Shown here one piece after another: positions 22,301 through 34,460 of a DNA stretch of 64,000 bases (positions are counted from its first letter, which is position 1; each line of letters opens with the position of its first letter). The translations under genes were made by a program, and so were the position numbers. The notes under the pieces were generated by a model that saw only the letters and a program-made list of their open reading frames with translations, was not told where the DNA came from and made no database searches. This DNA is from Nematopogon swammerdamellus (taxonomy: Eukaryota > Arthropoda > Insecta > Lepidoptera > Adelidae), in the NCBI GenBank assembly GCA_946902875.1, contig OX336345.1, forward strand, positions 11,439,395 to 11,503,394, given 5' to 3'.

Positions 22301-24591
22301 CATTTATCCTGAAATGTATTCCATATTCATTACTCGGCGAGTAGGTACGACGTGAAGTGTTTTCTTTATCTTCGATTTTGCTTTACATTTACATCAAAGA
22401 AAGAAAAATTTGCAGGCCAACCTTTAAAAACACAGCATTTATTGCAGAACAAACGATGTAAATATTATCTCGGATTTCGATCTTGAAGCTTTGAGAAAAA
22501 AATTATATCGATAAAAATAAAACACAATATTGGTATTCTTTACACGTCTTTACTTACGAGTAACTACCAAGAAACAAAATGTTTAGATTATGGTAACATG
22601 AATAGGAGGGTTAAAGGCATTTCAGCGAGTTTATTTTGGTAAAATGTGAAATAAGAAAAACAAGAAGAAGAAAGCGAAGGAACTTATTATTATTCTGTAG
22701 CATAAAGTTAAAACATTATTTATCTATCACAGTCTTCAGTAAAATCAACATTCTGTAATTTGATACCTCACGCGCATTTATTTACGACCTGAATTATCAG
22801 AACGCTGATATAATTTGTACTATGTTTTTATTTTCCCAGATTGGCGGGAACTCTTTAAGCATTATATCATCTGTCAAGTATTAATATTGATTCTCTCGAA
22901 TCCTTCCAGAAAATATTACTTACATATATTAAGATAGGAAAAGATAGTTGTGCGACAGTCACGAGTATATTACACGTGACTTGTGACTCTTCGCGCAGTG
23001 AAAAAAATAATGAAACTACTCGTAAGTGAAATTTCTAAGCGCAAATTCTGAAGTAAAATCACGGAAAATAAAATCCTCTTCTATTTCTACGAACCGTTTG
23101 CTCTCCTGCGCTTGAGAATGCTACGCCATCTGCGTTTAAAGTGGAGAGCTTTAAATTCTTAAAAGTAACTAGTTATTTTTGCTTTAGTTCATAGCTTTCT
23201 GTTTTTTACATCATTGGTTTCGTAGGAAACTGTACATACCTATAATATTCAGTTCATACAATATTCTCTATGCATTTCAATGGAGGCAAATTAATTTCAG
23301 GCAGTGCAGAGCATTATAATATGGCGGATATCCTTGTGATTGAGGAATTTGATTATCATGATAGACTTTTGTTTTCAGGATAGTTTTTTTATAGAAAGCG
23401 CGACATTGGCGCCGAGATACCTACGTCGTCGGAAGTTAGAAGTCTAGGTGTGCATTGTTTTAATAATACTGAAGTGTCTTTATGTAGCTACCTATTTACA
23501 AGATAAACTGGAAAAAAAATCCTCCTTCTACACGCAAAAAAGTGTAACCATATACAGTGTTATAAAATCAATGAACTATACGTACAAGTACTTTGTACAA
23601 TAAAACAGAATACAATAAATACAGTTTATCTTTAAATCTCATAGAAATAAACTACCGTATATGAATACGTGCTGTTGAAATGGGCATAAGCATTAAGCGC
23701 TGCTCAAAATCCATTAGACCACTGGTAGGCCTCAGATTAGCGGAAGTCACATAGATCAGTCGAATAGATGTAAGTGCGACCTGCTGAGTGCGGACCCGCC
23801 CGCGGAACTCACGTGTACAATCCGCGGAAATAACTTCTGGAATGCTGAATAAATGACATCCGGGACGGGAGAGTGTAAGAGTTCCGGTCAGTTTTAGTGA
23901 TAATGGAGCGGACCACAGGATTTAGAAAAAATCACGAAGGAACAAGAATTGGTACCTCACCATGACGTATCTATATACAATTTCGATTGAGTATGTCTGT
24001 CCGTCTGCAATCGCTTTTAAATAATCAACAATATCACCTAAGTTAAGGGATAAGTCTGCCTTTGCCCCTCATGTACATTACTTATTGCCTGTTTATATAA
24101 AAGGTTTTCTGGAGCAATAAAGTATTTATATCTATCTAGCTATTGAGAAACAATCATGGGAGTAACTTAAAAGATAATCTTGCTGAAAAAATATGGTGGC
24201 GATAGAGTTCAGTAATATTAAACTACAAATTTAAATACATCGTACCAGATAAATTAAATGAAACTAGAACTGCTACTGTTACAGCTACAGCCGTGCTATC
24301 AGTACATTATACACTTTCCCAGCAGGAACTAGGTACAATGTCAGTGCTTAATTCTGATCTCGATACTTATAATAAAATTAAAGTATCCCTATAATCTCGT
24401 CACGAAGTCGTAATCGTCCCAAATCATTGTGTTCGAAGAAATTGGTCGCAATACTTTGGATCTCAAAGATAATGATCTCCTCCTTCCAGCCCTTACACTT
24501 CAAGCATCGGCAGATTGCTATCAGTGGGTGTTTTTCGATGACGACTAGATCTAGCTTATTTTCATCTTTCAGCGACAAAGCTGCTGGCATT
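22301..24591. other. No recognised gene
   Basis: A minus frame at 24590-24378 has protein-like composition (includes CRCLKCKGWKEEI) but no splice context or family match that I can see. The rest is AT-rich. Confidence 0.45.
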
Positions 24592-24800
24592 TACTACTCG
24601 CCGTACTGGACGTAAGATGACCGCCTCGGCTGTATACTCCCTTAGTTCAGTATAGCCAGCTATCCAAAGGGCAGCCTCCGATAAGGAACCTTCTCGAAGG
24701 TGGTATCGGCCGGTCAGCATGTGCTCTAGTCCCTCTGACGCAGCCGGATTACCGACATTACCGGATTTACCGCAATTCATACCATGTTACATAAAAAAAA
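24592..24800 (+). mobile_element. SINE body variant, second copy
   Basis: ctcgccgtactggacgtaag, agttcagtatagccagctat and gtgctctagtccctctgac parallel the copy at 17236. It ends ccatgttacataaaaaaaaa. The 5' half of the body is missing. Confidence 0.75.
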
Positions 24801-25329
24801 ATTGCACTTTATTTTCGACTTCTAAAAATGAAACACAATTTCTTCAAACTTCGAACATGAGCGTAATTCGGGTGTGTGATTTGAATATGAATAGATAAAG
24901 TGACGCGTAATCTAATGGTTTTAAATTCTCAGTCAAAAGTTTTTCGTATTCTCCAAGGATTGACTTCACTTCGGTGAAGGAAAACACCACTAGGTTACGT
25001 GTTACTAACTGTGCAAATTTACTGTATACTAACTAGATCGACTGGTTCAAATTACACGCTGAAATAAGTGAATTTTCTATAGCGCAGAAAATTGCAAAAT
25101 GTGATTAAAATGTCGCGATGTAATTGAGGGGCAATCAATGTTAATTAGTGCTATACTTGAAATAGTTTTCCAACCAATATTCCTGGAAATATTTCTGCAT
25201 ATTTGAATAGGACCTACCCGATTGATTAAAATACTCATCGACTGAGTAAGTAATTTTCAATTCAATTCACATAAAATCATGAAACAGGACTTTATAATTT
25301 AATCATTCCATATTCGCCAACCATTTTCG

Positions 25330-27631
25330 CCTCCTCAGTCCCGTACTGGAGGAATGCGTCGAATTTGGCACTACGCCTCAGCAGATTGGGATGGTATGCG
25401 AGAATACCTCGCATCCTACCCATGGAGAGAGCTATGCTTCAGTTCAGATGATCCGTCGGAATGCGCCAATGCCGTAGCCGAGGTGGTTCTGGGGGGTATG
25501 GAGATGTTTATTCCCAGCGCCCTCGTCCGCCTCGGTGGTAAAAGCCAGCCCTGGTACAGCCGCGACTGTGCTGAAGCTGTCGCAGCTAATGGCGCAGCTT
25601 ATCGTGCATGGTCGTGCGCTCGTGCCAGACGCGATCCAAATGTATCCGAACTGAAGAAAGAATACAACCGCCTCTCCAGATCCTGCAAGAGGGCTATTGC
25701 CAGGGCCAAATTCGAGCATATCGGCAGAGTTGGTGATAGGCTGAACCAGCACCCAACTGGGAGCCGTGAGTTTTGGTCTCTCGCCAAATCTGTCGAATCG
25801 AATTTTTGCCGCTCCTCACTCCCACCACTGCAGTGTCCTGGGGGCTCACTTGCCCACTCCGCAAAGGAGAAAGCCGATTTATTGGTGTCTCTCTTTGCGG
25901 GGAACTCCAACCTGGACGATGGGGGTGCCATCCCTCCATCCATAACTAGGTGTGAGAACTCTATGCCGGAAGTACAGTTCCGACAACGAACTGTGCGGGC
26001 GGAGCTTCTCTCCCTAGACACCAGGAAGGCGAGTGGGCCGGATAGGATTCCTGCATTGGTGCTGAAACGGTGTGCTCCCGAGCTGGCTCCAGTGCTAACG
26101 CGCCTTTTCCGCCTCTCTTACTCTGCTTCCCGTGTGCCGGCAGCCTGGAAATCTGCATTTGTTCAAGCGGTCCCCAAAAAGGGCGACCGCTCAAACCCTT
26201 CGAACTACCGACCTATAGCGATTACCTCCCTACTCTGCAAGGTGATGGAGCGTATTATCAACGCCCAGCTCATGGCGTACCTGGAGACAAATAACCTCAT
26301 CAGCGATCGGCAATATGGCTTTCGGCCAAACCGATCTGCTGGTGATCTCCTAGCGTACGTCACTCACCTTTGGGGGGAATCGCTTGAAGGACATGGTGAA
26401 TCCTTGGCAATTGGCCTCGATATTGCCAAGGCATTCGATAGGGTTTGGCACAAATCGCTCCTGGGCAAGCTTCCGGCGTACGGACTTCCTTCTGGCCTCT
26501 GCGACTGGGTCGCCGACTTCCTACATGGGCGTAGCATTCAGGTCCTAGTGGACGGTTGCTCGTCGGACGCCATGTCAGTGAATGCCGGCGTACCGCAGGG
26601 ATCTGTGCTGTCACCCACACTGTTTCTTCTGCATATCAATGACATGCTGCCACTCGGCAACATACATTGTTATGCGGATGACAGTACAGCACACGGATCC
26701 TATACCAGTCACCCTTCAGCTAGACGAGAAGTTGTGGATGAAAAGAGGCGAAGACTTGTGTCTGAACTCGAACAAACGCTTCGGTCTATTTCCGAATGGG
26801 GCCGTAGCAATTTGGTCGAGTTCAACGCTTCAAAAACACAAGTTTGCGCGTTCAGTGCGAAGAGGGCGGCGTTCACACCAGCTCCTTCCTTCCAAGGCAC
26901 GTCGCTTAAATTAAGCGACCACCTCGGGGTCCTCGGAGTCGAACTGTCGCACGACCTAAATTACCGGCGCCATATCGAGGGCAAGGCCAAGCTGGCCTCA
27001 AAAAAGCTAGGCGTACTCAATAAGGTTCGACGGTACTTCACGCCGGGCCAAAGGCTGCTTCTGTATAAATCGCAGATTAGGTCCTGCTTGGAGTACTGCT
27101 CGCACCTGTGGGATGGCTCAGCCAAATACCAGCTTGCGCCTTTGGACTCGATCCAGCGTCGAGCCGTGCGACTTGTGGATGACCCCGACGTGTCCCGCGA
27201 TCTAGAACCGCTGCAACTTCGTAGGGATGTCGGCGCCCTAAGCGTGTTCTATCGCTTATTCCACGGGGAGTGCTCGGAGGAGCTGTTTAACGCGATTCCG
27301 GCGTCCCCTTTCCACCTCCGTACAACGCGCACTGGGCAGGGATTGCATCCCTATACGCTGGATTTACCGCGGATGCGTACAAATCGGTTCTGCAGATCCT
27401 TTCTCCACAGAACCGGCAAACTCTGGAACGCTCTACCTGCCCACATATTTCCCCCCAAGTATAGTCTCGGGTCCTTCAAGAGAGGCGTGAATAGGCACCT
27501 GTCAGGCCGGCATGGCATTCGCAGCCCCCGCCTGCGTCCGAATGTCCATGGGCGTCGCTAGACACCTTATGGGTGACTCGGCGCCACATGTCGCGCTTAG
27601 TATAAAAAAAAAAAAAAAAAAAAAAAAAATT
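25330..27631 (+). mobile_element. 5'-truncated jockey-like LINE with poly(A) tail
   Basis: Contains the 735-aa frame, a short 3' UTR (tatgggtgactcggcgccac, then atgtcgcgcttag) and a run of about 25 A ending at 27629. The 5' border is inferred from where the coding potential and raised GC begin. A second copy of the same 3' UTR lies at 39435-39512. Confidence 0.88.
25354..27561 (+). CDS. LINE reverse transcriptase, 735 aa, endonuclease missing
   Basis: The open frame encodes a non-LTR reverse transcriptase: NYRPIAITSL (284-293), catalytic Asp356 in GLDIAKAFD, GVPQGSVLSP (412-421) and YADD (440-443). The C-terminal motif RTGKLWNALPAHIFP is typical of jockey-like and related arthropod LINEs. 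The N-terminal 150 residues are the linker normally found after an endonuclease. No endonuclease is encoded upstream, so the copy is 5'-truncated and the ATG is probably only an internal methionine. GC-rich coding sequence stands out from its AT-rich surroundings. The frame is intact, which implies a fairly recent insertion, but it cannot retrotranspose alone without its endonuclease. Confidence 0.93.
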   Translation: MRRIWHYASADWDGMREYLASYPWRELCFSSDDPSECANAVAEVVLGGMEMFIPSALVRLGGKSQPWYSRDCAEAVAANGAAYRAWSCARARRDPNVSELKKEYNRLSRSCKRAIARAKFEHIGRVGDRLNQHPTGSREFWSLAKSVESNFCRSSLPPLQCPGGSLAHSAKEKADLLVSLFAGNSNLDDGGAIPPSITRCENSMPEVQFRQRTVRAELLSLDTRKASGPDRIPALVLKRCAPELAPVLTRLFRLSYSASRVPAAWKSAFVQAVPKKGDRSNPSNYRPIAITSLLCKVMERIINAQLMAYLETNNLISDRQYGFRPNRSAGDLLAYVTHLWGESLEGHGESLAIGLDIAKAFDRVWHKSLLGKLPAYGLPSGLCDWVADFLHGRSIQVLVDGCSSDAMSVNAGVPQGSVLSPTLFLLHINDMLPLGNIHCYADDSTAHGSYTSHPSARREVVDEKRRRLVSELEQTLRSISEWGRSNLVEFNASKTQVCAFSAKRAAFTPAPSFQGTSLKLSDHLGVLGVELSHDLNYRRHIEGKAKLASKKLGVLNKVRRYFTPGQRLLLYKSQIRSCLEYCSHLWDGSAKYQLAPLDSIQRRAVRLVDDPDVSRDLEPLQLRRDVGALSVFYRLFHGECSEELFNAIPASPFHLRTTRTGQGLHPYTLDLPRMRTNRFCRSFLHRTGKLWNALPAHIFPPKYSLGSFKRGVNRHLSGRHGIRSPRLRPNVHGRR

Positions 27632-27634
27632 CAC

Positions 27635-28737
27635 TCTGCTTGTCTTGATTCAAGATCGTCCGTTGCATAGAGTGCGTTTAAATAATTCTGACATGACTTT
27701 TCCTCATCGATGAATCGTAATGATATTGCTGTGATAAAGTATTGTCAACATGATTCCGAAGATGTCTCCAATAGTCGGCCTAATTCCCTCACGCAACGTA
27801 TTCAAGATGTTTATCAGTAAGCAATAAGTTGTCCTGCAGCAAGTTATTTGCTGAATCGCTAACGACCCAGTGGGAACCGACGAAATTATCGCGAAACGAA
27901 AAGACATCGGCCCGCAGTTGGGCGCCACGCTCCGGTTACACTGAGAGCGACAAATGAGAAATTCGATTCTGAAACACGAGCAGCGTTCAGAGAATACAAA
28001 AGGATGGAAATTGTATTGTCATAGATTGCATACAATTTACTTTTATTACCCAATATAATCTATAAATGCACACAACTTAAATCAAACGGTTCAATGCCCG
28101 TGTTGATAAAGATATCCGAGTCAGTTTTACCTGTTAATGTTTTGAATTTTTTATTTAATGATTCACCGGCTCCAGGTGTTAATGCTCATTCTATCTTTTT
28201 GAATTATTTGCAAGCAGGTCATAAAAAATCATGTCCACTTGGTGGCGAGTGTGAGTAAATAAGGACGAAATTTTAGTTATAGGAATATTGATGTTCAGTA
28301 ATAAAACACCATCTACCAGCAATGAAATGAAATCTAGCTGAGCCGGTTGGTTCTCATCACAATAGACGCCGGGTGATTTGCATTTCTAAACACTTTGAGA
28401 ATATGAGTTAGAGGAGGCATTTGTTTGCCGGATAAATGTTCAAATTTCAACAAAATGAAATCAGTGTTATAAATGGAACGGCTTTACTCACGCACTGTTG
28501 TTTTTGAGCTATGTTGCATGACGCTTAATTTTTAACAGTGTATATAAGCACGCTAATTTAAAAACCGATATCATTAGACGATTCTCATAAATGAGCTATT
28601 TTCGTGAACGTGAAGTTTTTATGCAATGTCTACGGCTGTTATGATCTGAATTCTTCAGGATTTTTTTCCTGTTGAAATTGTTTTACCGTAGGGTACCGAT
28701 GGGTTTTACCGATAGGTACCGGTATTAATAAAAAATT
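27635..28737. other. No recognised gene
   Basis: AT-rich between the LINE poly(A) and the family A/SINE nest. I see no repeats shared with other parts of the window. Confidence 0.5.
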
Positions 28738-29034
28738 GCCCATTGCATCTTTCCCCGCGCATGTTGTAATCGGCGTCTAAGATTTTTTTTTATGTAAACT
28801 GACTCGCTTACCACCAAGTAAGATTAGGAGGGAAGGGACCTACAGTTTTACGAGGAATCCGAACCTCGGTCAGCCTCCGACGGTCAGCGGTCACCCATCC
28901 AAGTACCGACCGCACCCAGCGTTGCTTAACATTCAATAGCGACAGTTGACTGTCTGCACCGCTGAGCTATCGAGGCTAAGGCTGATAAGGCCGAGATGCC
29001 GTGCTAAAGGCTGACAGGCTAGCCACATCACTGA
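28738..29034 (+). mobile_element. Family A repeat split by a SINE
   Basis: The left piece ccattgcatctttccccgcg and gcatgttgtaatcggcg resumes after the SINE as gataaggccgagatgccgtg, gctgacaggctagccac. The two pieces together read colinearly with the family consensus. Confidence 0.75.
28785..28982 (-). mobile_element. Chimeric tRNA-5S SINE inserted in a family A repeat
   Basis: Head, 5S-like block and B-box region are present. Most of the body is deleted, joining directly to the cggtgagtcagtttacat-like tail and an A run. The flanks on both sides (28738-28784 and 28983-29034) are the two halves of a family A element, with a taag duplication at the junction, so this is a nested insertion. Confidence 0.8.
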
Positions 29035-29699
29035 TTCTTAAGTTTATCGATGGATACAGACAATTAGGCTGACGAGAGAATCATTCAACCAAGAAGAATA
29101 ATAAAACTTGGAACAAAAATTATGTATCACCGCCAATAGGTGTCGCCTGTGTGTGATTGCTTCTATTTCTTTTCTTCTCGAGATCACATAAACGAGAGCA
29201 AACAGGACGGGTATATACAGTTAATTACGCAATGTGTGGAGTTGAGTAATGTTTCATATGCGCCTATGATAGTGCGGTGGACCGCCCTATATTTTCGGGG
29301 AATTTTCTCATATTTTCCTGATATATTATTTTATATTGATAAGATAAGACCTCAGTTCTCGCTGCTGCGGGATATTTTCGACATTATTTCCTACTATCAT
29401 ACTAGTAGAACCCATAAAATTGGTATTAAAACATTGTTTTCGCCAATATGTCACAAATCACGGAAGCAGCAAGACGAACAAATTTACTTGAATGCTGTAA
29501 CGAATAAGTAAGTGAATTCTGATGGTGTCTTGTATTTGATTTGATTGAGGCGATTTATAAGTGAATAAAAATTATAATGAGAAATTTCCATGCAGACACC
29601 TTTTCCTAACTTTTAATATTTTTTCTTCTGCTCTATAAAATTCCCTTGAAGGCATTTAGCGTAAAATTTCAGAAATTATAAAATCGATTGGTTAAAGAA

Positions 29700-29990
29700 A
29701 AATCCACCGCATCTCTCCCCGAGCATGTCATAAAAGGCGACTAAGGGATAAGGACGAGATGCCTTGCTAAAGTGTGACAGGATAGCCACCTCTCACCTTG
29801 GCGCGGTTCTTCCACCGAGTCATGCAGCAGGTGGATCTTCCTGCCTTACTTGCTGCTTGATAGTTATCTTGTCCTAATACTTTGCTAAACATGATGGTCG
29901 GTGTTGTGCTGTAATGTAAAAGTGTACTTGCAGCACAGCACCAATTACTCTGCTTATCCCGATTGTCGGGATACAGCGTGTGGTATGTGT
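29700..29990 (+). mobile_element. Family A repeat
   Basis: ccaccgcatctctccccgag, aaaggcgactaagggataag, ccacctctcaccttggcgcg and ggtcggtgttgtgctgta follow in family order. It ends cgggatacagcgtgtggtat and a TGTGTATGTATTTATG tail. Confidence 0.82.
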
Positions 29991-30080
29991 GTATGTATTT
30001 ATGTATAATTTAGATCCCGGGCAAGGAAGTGTTTAAGCATTGAAGTAGACTATGTTGGTCTTTAAGACGAAAACAAAATA

Positions 30081-30554
30081 TATACAGGTTGTCCCCGGAC
30101 TGGTGTAGTTCCTTTAAGGAGGCTATTCTACGCCTTGTAACAAAAACACTGGTGAAAGAATTTTTTAAATATGTGCAATGTGTTTCATCAAAATTTTAGC
30201 ATTTCCTAACAAACTAAATGCGTACAATGTGTGGGCGGCGGCGCGGCGGGGCGCGGGCGGTACGCGGGCGGAGAAGCCGGCGCGGCGGCGGAGGCGCGGC
30301 CGGGCGCGGGGCGCGGGCTATCTGTTTGCGTTCACTCGCGTCGCGTCGCGTCCGTCCGTATTCCCGCTGCCCGCTGCCCCGCGCCCCGCGCGCACCCGAT
30401 TAAAGCATTACAACATTACTTTAATAACTTTAAAAAATTATATCCCCGCAACGGGCGTACCTAGAACCCTACTTATTTTACTAATTATGTTTGTTACAAA
30501 GCGTAGAATAACCTCCTCAAAGGAACTACACCAGTCCGGAGACACCCTGTATAG
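30081..30554. mobile_element. TIR element with extremely GC-rich core
   Basis: 30081-30144 and 30490-30554 are inverted repeats of about 62 bases (tacaggttgtccccggactg, gtgtagttcctttaaggagg / complement with a few changes). The middle at 30228-30395 is almost purely G and C on an AT-rich background (gcggcgcggcggggcgcggg). Overlapping frames through it have composition-driven Arg/Ala/Gly bias and no recognisable domain. Confidence 0.75.
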
Positions 30555-30559
30555 ACAAC

Positions 30560-31715
30560 ATTCATTCGAAAGTATGCACCCGCATTGTTTCTACTATAAT
30601 AATAAGTATAACCAGACACTATAACACCATGAAACGTCTTCACAACACTTTGAGCTGCCTACTTATACACGAATTTAGCTCCTCCAGATTATTTTAGCCT
30701 CTCACTCCTCGCAGTTCCAGAATTTTAATTGCGCAAGTTATCGCGCTGACCTCGATATGTTGAGCGCCAGGCTCTGTGAAATATGGCGGCCGCGCGGTCG
30801 GGCCCGCACAGATTTAGCTGCGATACCATTCACAAATATTATCGTCTGCGAAATTATTTCTTTATGTGTTTACTGGGGCGGAGGCGTGAGTTTTTGCTGG
30901 TATTTGAGTATTAACGATGTGAGCATCGAGGCCGAGCTGCGAGCAGTAGCGTAGGGAGGAGCGAGAATTAACAAAGGGGGTTCGTCTTCCGAAAGGCTGC
31001 TGGCGCCTCAGGGAGGCACAATTTTCGTGTTGGTATGAAGATGCGTCTGGTGAGCATGCAGCGAGAAGGATATAATGAAAGGACTTCTCTTGAACCTCTT
31101 GGACATAATACGCACGTATAGCTACGACATTGGCTATGCTGAATCGTAGACATGAAGGATGGCTATATTAAACAGTACGTGTGATCTGTCTTCAAAGTCG
31201 TTGGACAAGAACATAAAGGTGTGCTCTGACGTAACACCATGCTGCGAAATTGACACGGTTTAATGCACTGGCATCATGACCACTTCAGAATCCCTGTTTA
31301 TTCTATCAACACCTTTACAGGTTCTTACATAATATGGAATTAGGTATCTTCACAATGGCCTCCCGTTCACGTAGGTCTCTCTACAGGCGTTCCTTTAGTT
31401 GTCTTTGCTTCCGACAAGTTTGAGAAAGGTTCCGCCGTATATTTAAATTGCACGAGGAGGCTCAGCTCTAACGTATAGCCCCGATAAAATATTTCCTCGG
31501 AAGTTATCCACAATGAAGAGGAAATATTCGGGGGTGAGATTACAGGCGCTCCAGCTTAAGATCAGTTCAAGCCACCACTATAAATCTGAAGTGGAAAAAT
31601 TTGAGACCCCAAACTTTACCCTTTTTATGTCGCTCCAAGGCCAAGGAAAGTTAGGACTTATGGGATTAAATAAAGATGGTGCTTAGGTATGATTTTTGGC
31701 CTTATATTATATTAA
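30560..31715. other. No recognised gene
   Basis: Average GC, several short frames, none with recognisable motifs. ggttccgccgtatatttaaa and ggaggctcagctctaacgta are unassigned. Confidence 0.45.
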
Positions 31716-31870
31716 CTAGCTATTGCCCGCGGCTTTGCTCGCATAGCCTATGTCCATCATGAAGGTCCATTTTAAATATTGGTCAAATAATTTTTTAAAT
31801 CGGATGTGTATTTTCGGAGATTACCTCCTTTGGATGTAGGAAACTTATAAACTTTACTTCTTTATAATAT
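31716..31870 (-). mobile_element. Helitron 3' end
   Basis: Minus strand ends gcgagcaaagccgcgggcaa, tagCTAG followed by T at 31716. catagcctatgtccatcatg beside it is typical internal text of this family. The 5' end is not found. Confidence 0.55.
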
Positions 31871-32117
31871 TATACAGATAGAGAACCACAGTACACATTA
31901 TGCATTCGTGGGTTTTATAATACATGACATTGAATGCGAAATGCGTTGCTGTGAAGTTTTTTTTAGATTATGTTTTAATGATTTGTTGTGACGGCGTTCA
32001 GTAAAACATTTCTTTCAGTGCTGTTTGTCCGGGGGCTTCATGTTCCACCTAGTGAAGTAAAATTCTTAAAGTGTTACGTAATTATTTATTATGTAAACCA
32101 ATATGGATGACTGTGCC

Positions 32118-32183
32118 GAGAGGTTATTTTGGCTTTGTCGACTGCACCATTGGGTGCAGTCGACAAAGCCAAAATCACCTCTC
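32118..32183. repeat. Hairpin, 31-bp arms
   Basis: gagaggttattttggctttg, tcgactgcacc and its complement with one mismatch, loop attg. A single-arm relative, gattttggctctgtcgact, occurs at 1702-1720. Confidence 0.93.
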
Positions 32184-32194
32184 CCCAAGTAACC

Positions 32195-32420
32195 ACGCTC
32201 AGTGAAGCGCCATGCCAGCAGATTGGCGGAATGTTGCTAGCCTGTCTAGTCTCTTAATATGACGTTTGAAGACCCCTAAGTTAAAGGATTCGGGAAACAC
32301 ACTCGCCGGAAGGCAGTTCTACATCCGAGCGGTGCGAACGAGAAACAATTTTGAGGCCCGATAGGTTCTATCGAAAGCCTCGGCTACGAAGGAACACGAC
32401 ATGCAATATTTGCCGGCACT
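32195..32420 (-). pseudogene. LINE reverse transcriptase C-terminus, broken
   Basis: The minus strand encodes ASKLFLVRTARM, stop, NCLPASVFP, then NLGVFKRHIKRL. This is the conserved C-terminal signature of jockey-like LINEs (compare RTGKLWNALPAHIFP at the end of the 735-aa frame). A TAG replaces the expected Trp codon. It lies beside the long hairpin at 32118-32183. Confidence 0.7.
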
Positions 32421-32424
32421 ACCA

Positions 32425-33880
32425 ATCGCAATAACGCCCACGACTACATCGTAACTTTACCTACAGCCCAATAACTTGAAACCACAAACCAGTTGTATTT
32501 TCCTGAAATACCTGAGAGTGCTTGTAAGATCCCAATCAAATTTCATTGCGGGTCTGTCGCGGTGAGAACCCGAGACTCTCAAAGGTCGTGCTGAATACGA
32601 CTTAGCGTCTCAACTTAGAAGACGAGCTTAAAGGCAAAAGTTAATCCAACGCAAGTAGATATAGCCGAAAGTGATGTGTTTCTGTAATTAATTAAATTCA
32701 GTGTCTAAAAATGTGTTTCCAAGATATATAAGAAACATTATATTATTATACGTAGGTAAGAGCTTTTAAAGAGAGACAAAACACAGCAAAATTAAAATAG
32801 AAGAAGTAATAATATAAGCTTTGTAGAGCTGCTGGTGCAATATAGATATATTGATATAAAAAATATAAAATAAATACATATGAAAAATCTATATAATATA
32901 TATAGGTACTTTCGTGTCTGTTCTTAATTTGAGACATTCTTATAAAAAAGTATCATTGGTTAGCTGAAAATACGACATCACACATCATCACACAAAAATA
33001 AGGTAAGTGTTTATATTTTTTCCTTGTGGAAATTACAGAACGCGTAGAAGTTTTCGCGTGAACGCTAGTGCCAAAACTATCAATGGTATTTCAGTAAACA
33101 TTGCAAGATATTTCGCATCAAACAAACCCGCAAAAAACGTTATCATATTCATAGCGACATCACCCTAAGAAATATCGGGGTTTTATTCAACCGAAGGATA
33201 TTAAAAGGACGTGCTATGCCTCGTTTATCAGATCCCTCCCTCTCGTCTTATTATTGGCGACTGAAATACGGCCGTGACCGGTGAAAGTTTCAGGCAGAAC
33301 TGAAGAAATAACATGTAGGAATAGCTGATATCCCGAGGCATTGAAATATTTCTTAACCACTTAAATTTTACCCCTTAACTTCTAAACGGTAAGTCCGAGA
33401 AAATTTAAACTTTCTGTGAAAATAGATTATTTTGTAACTCACAAAGCTCAGATGATTATGTGCGAAAAATATTTTGTAATGAATTGAATTCAGCGTAAAC
33501 AGAAAAAAAACCATATCGTTGAAAAGGGCTTACATTGAGGACATCCAAAATATGTTTTATATTTTCAATTAGATTACCTTATCTTTATGTAATTTTGTAA
33601 AAATATTCGAAAAAAGTCTAAAATTAAGTTTAAATTTCTCAAAAAAAAAAAAAGAAAAAAAATTATGCAGGCAACTGAACTAGCCAAAATAAAAGGAAAG
33701 GTATAGCGGAAGTCACATTAATATTAGTTGAGATAAGGCGAAAAAACTGAACCCCTGTCGTATAAAATTTGTTCCTACTGCGTACTTAACATTATAAAAT
33801 CAATGGTACGTAAGTATTTTCCTAATCTCGGAACATTTTCGAAAATAATTAAATAAATGTGTGTGTACATTTTTTGTTAT
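32425..33880. other. AT-rich, no recognised gene
   Basis: Contains an A run (33640-33662). Nothing else stood out. Confidence 0.5.
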
Positions 33881-33884
33881 CTTT

Positions 33885-34125
33885 TTTTATTAAACCTTAC
33901 ATCTACATCATCTGCTACACTCGTTGGTGTCAGCCCATAACACCTCGGTGAACTGGACGGAAGACACGGACTATTTACATAGCCGCTTCTACCGACTATT
34001 CAGTGCGGTGGTACCAACCGCGTCGGGTTAACCCCTACCGCCAGCAAGGTTAGGGAATGGATCTAAAGTTGTACGTGGGGTTCAAACAAGTCAGTCTCAA
34101 CGGTCGAACGCTCACCCATGCAAAT
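33885..34125 (-). mobile_element. SINE body and tail, diverged copy
   Basis: The minus strand reads the shared body (accgcactgaatag-like, cggtggtaccaaccgcg) and tail, starting within the end of the 5S-like block (gcatgggtgagcgttcgacc). The tRNA head is gone. Divergence is higher than in the copies at 1165 and 60886. Confidence 0.7.
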
Positions 34126-34229
34126 GAAAAGCTGCGAAGGAAAAGCGGCGTTCAGTTAATAATTAATCAATTATTTCAGTTAATAATTAATCAATTATTG
34201 ATATCTTATACTTTTTTCAAAATAGTAAG

Positions 34230-34460
34230 ATACTAGAGGCGAGGCCGAAGGCCGAGCTGCGTTTATCTAAACCAATACTTTTTTTCGAAAAAAGTAAGTT
34301 ACACAGGGCGAGGCCGAAAGCACAGCTGCGTTCCGGTAAAAGATTATGTTTTTCGAAGAAAGTAAGTTTAGAAGAAGATGAAAGCGTTTAGATAAAAGAA
34401 TGAATACGTCACCCGATGTAAGTCAATTAGGGCCAGGTCGAAAGCCTAAGAGATTGAGGT
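34230..34460 (+). repeat. 68-bp minisatellite, decayed copy, about 3 units
   Basis: gaggcgaggccgaaggccga at 34235, a second unit near 34307 (gggcgaggccgaaagcacag) and a poor third near 34430 (gggccaggtcgaaagcc). A SINE 3' region lies about 100 bases to the left. Confidence 0.75.

Noticed and set aside
25354..27561. Host gene reading of the 735-aa frame
   Set aside because: Reverse transcriptase motifs, a poly(A) tail and a second copy of its 3' UTR identify it as a LINE.
30178..30624. 148-codon and overlapping Arg/Ala/Gly-rich frames
   Set aside because: They follow from extreme GC content in the core of a TIR element; several frames are open at once.
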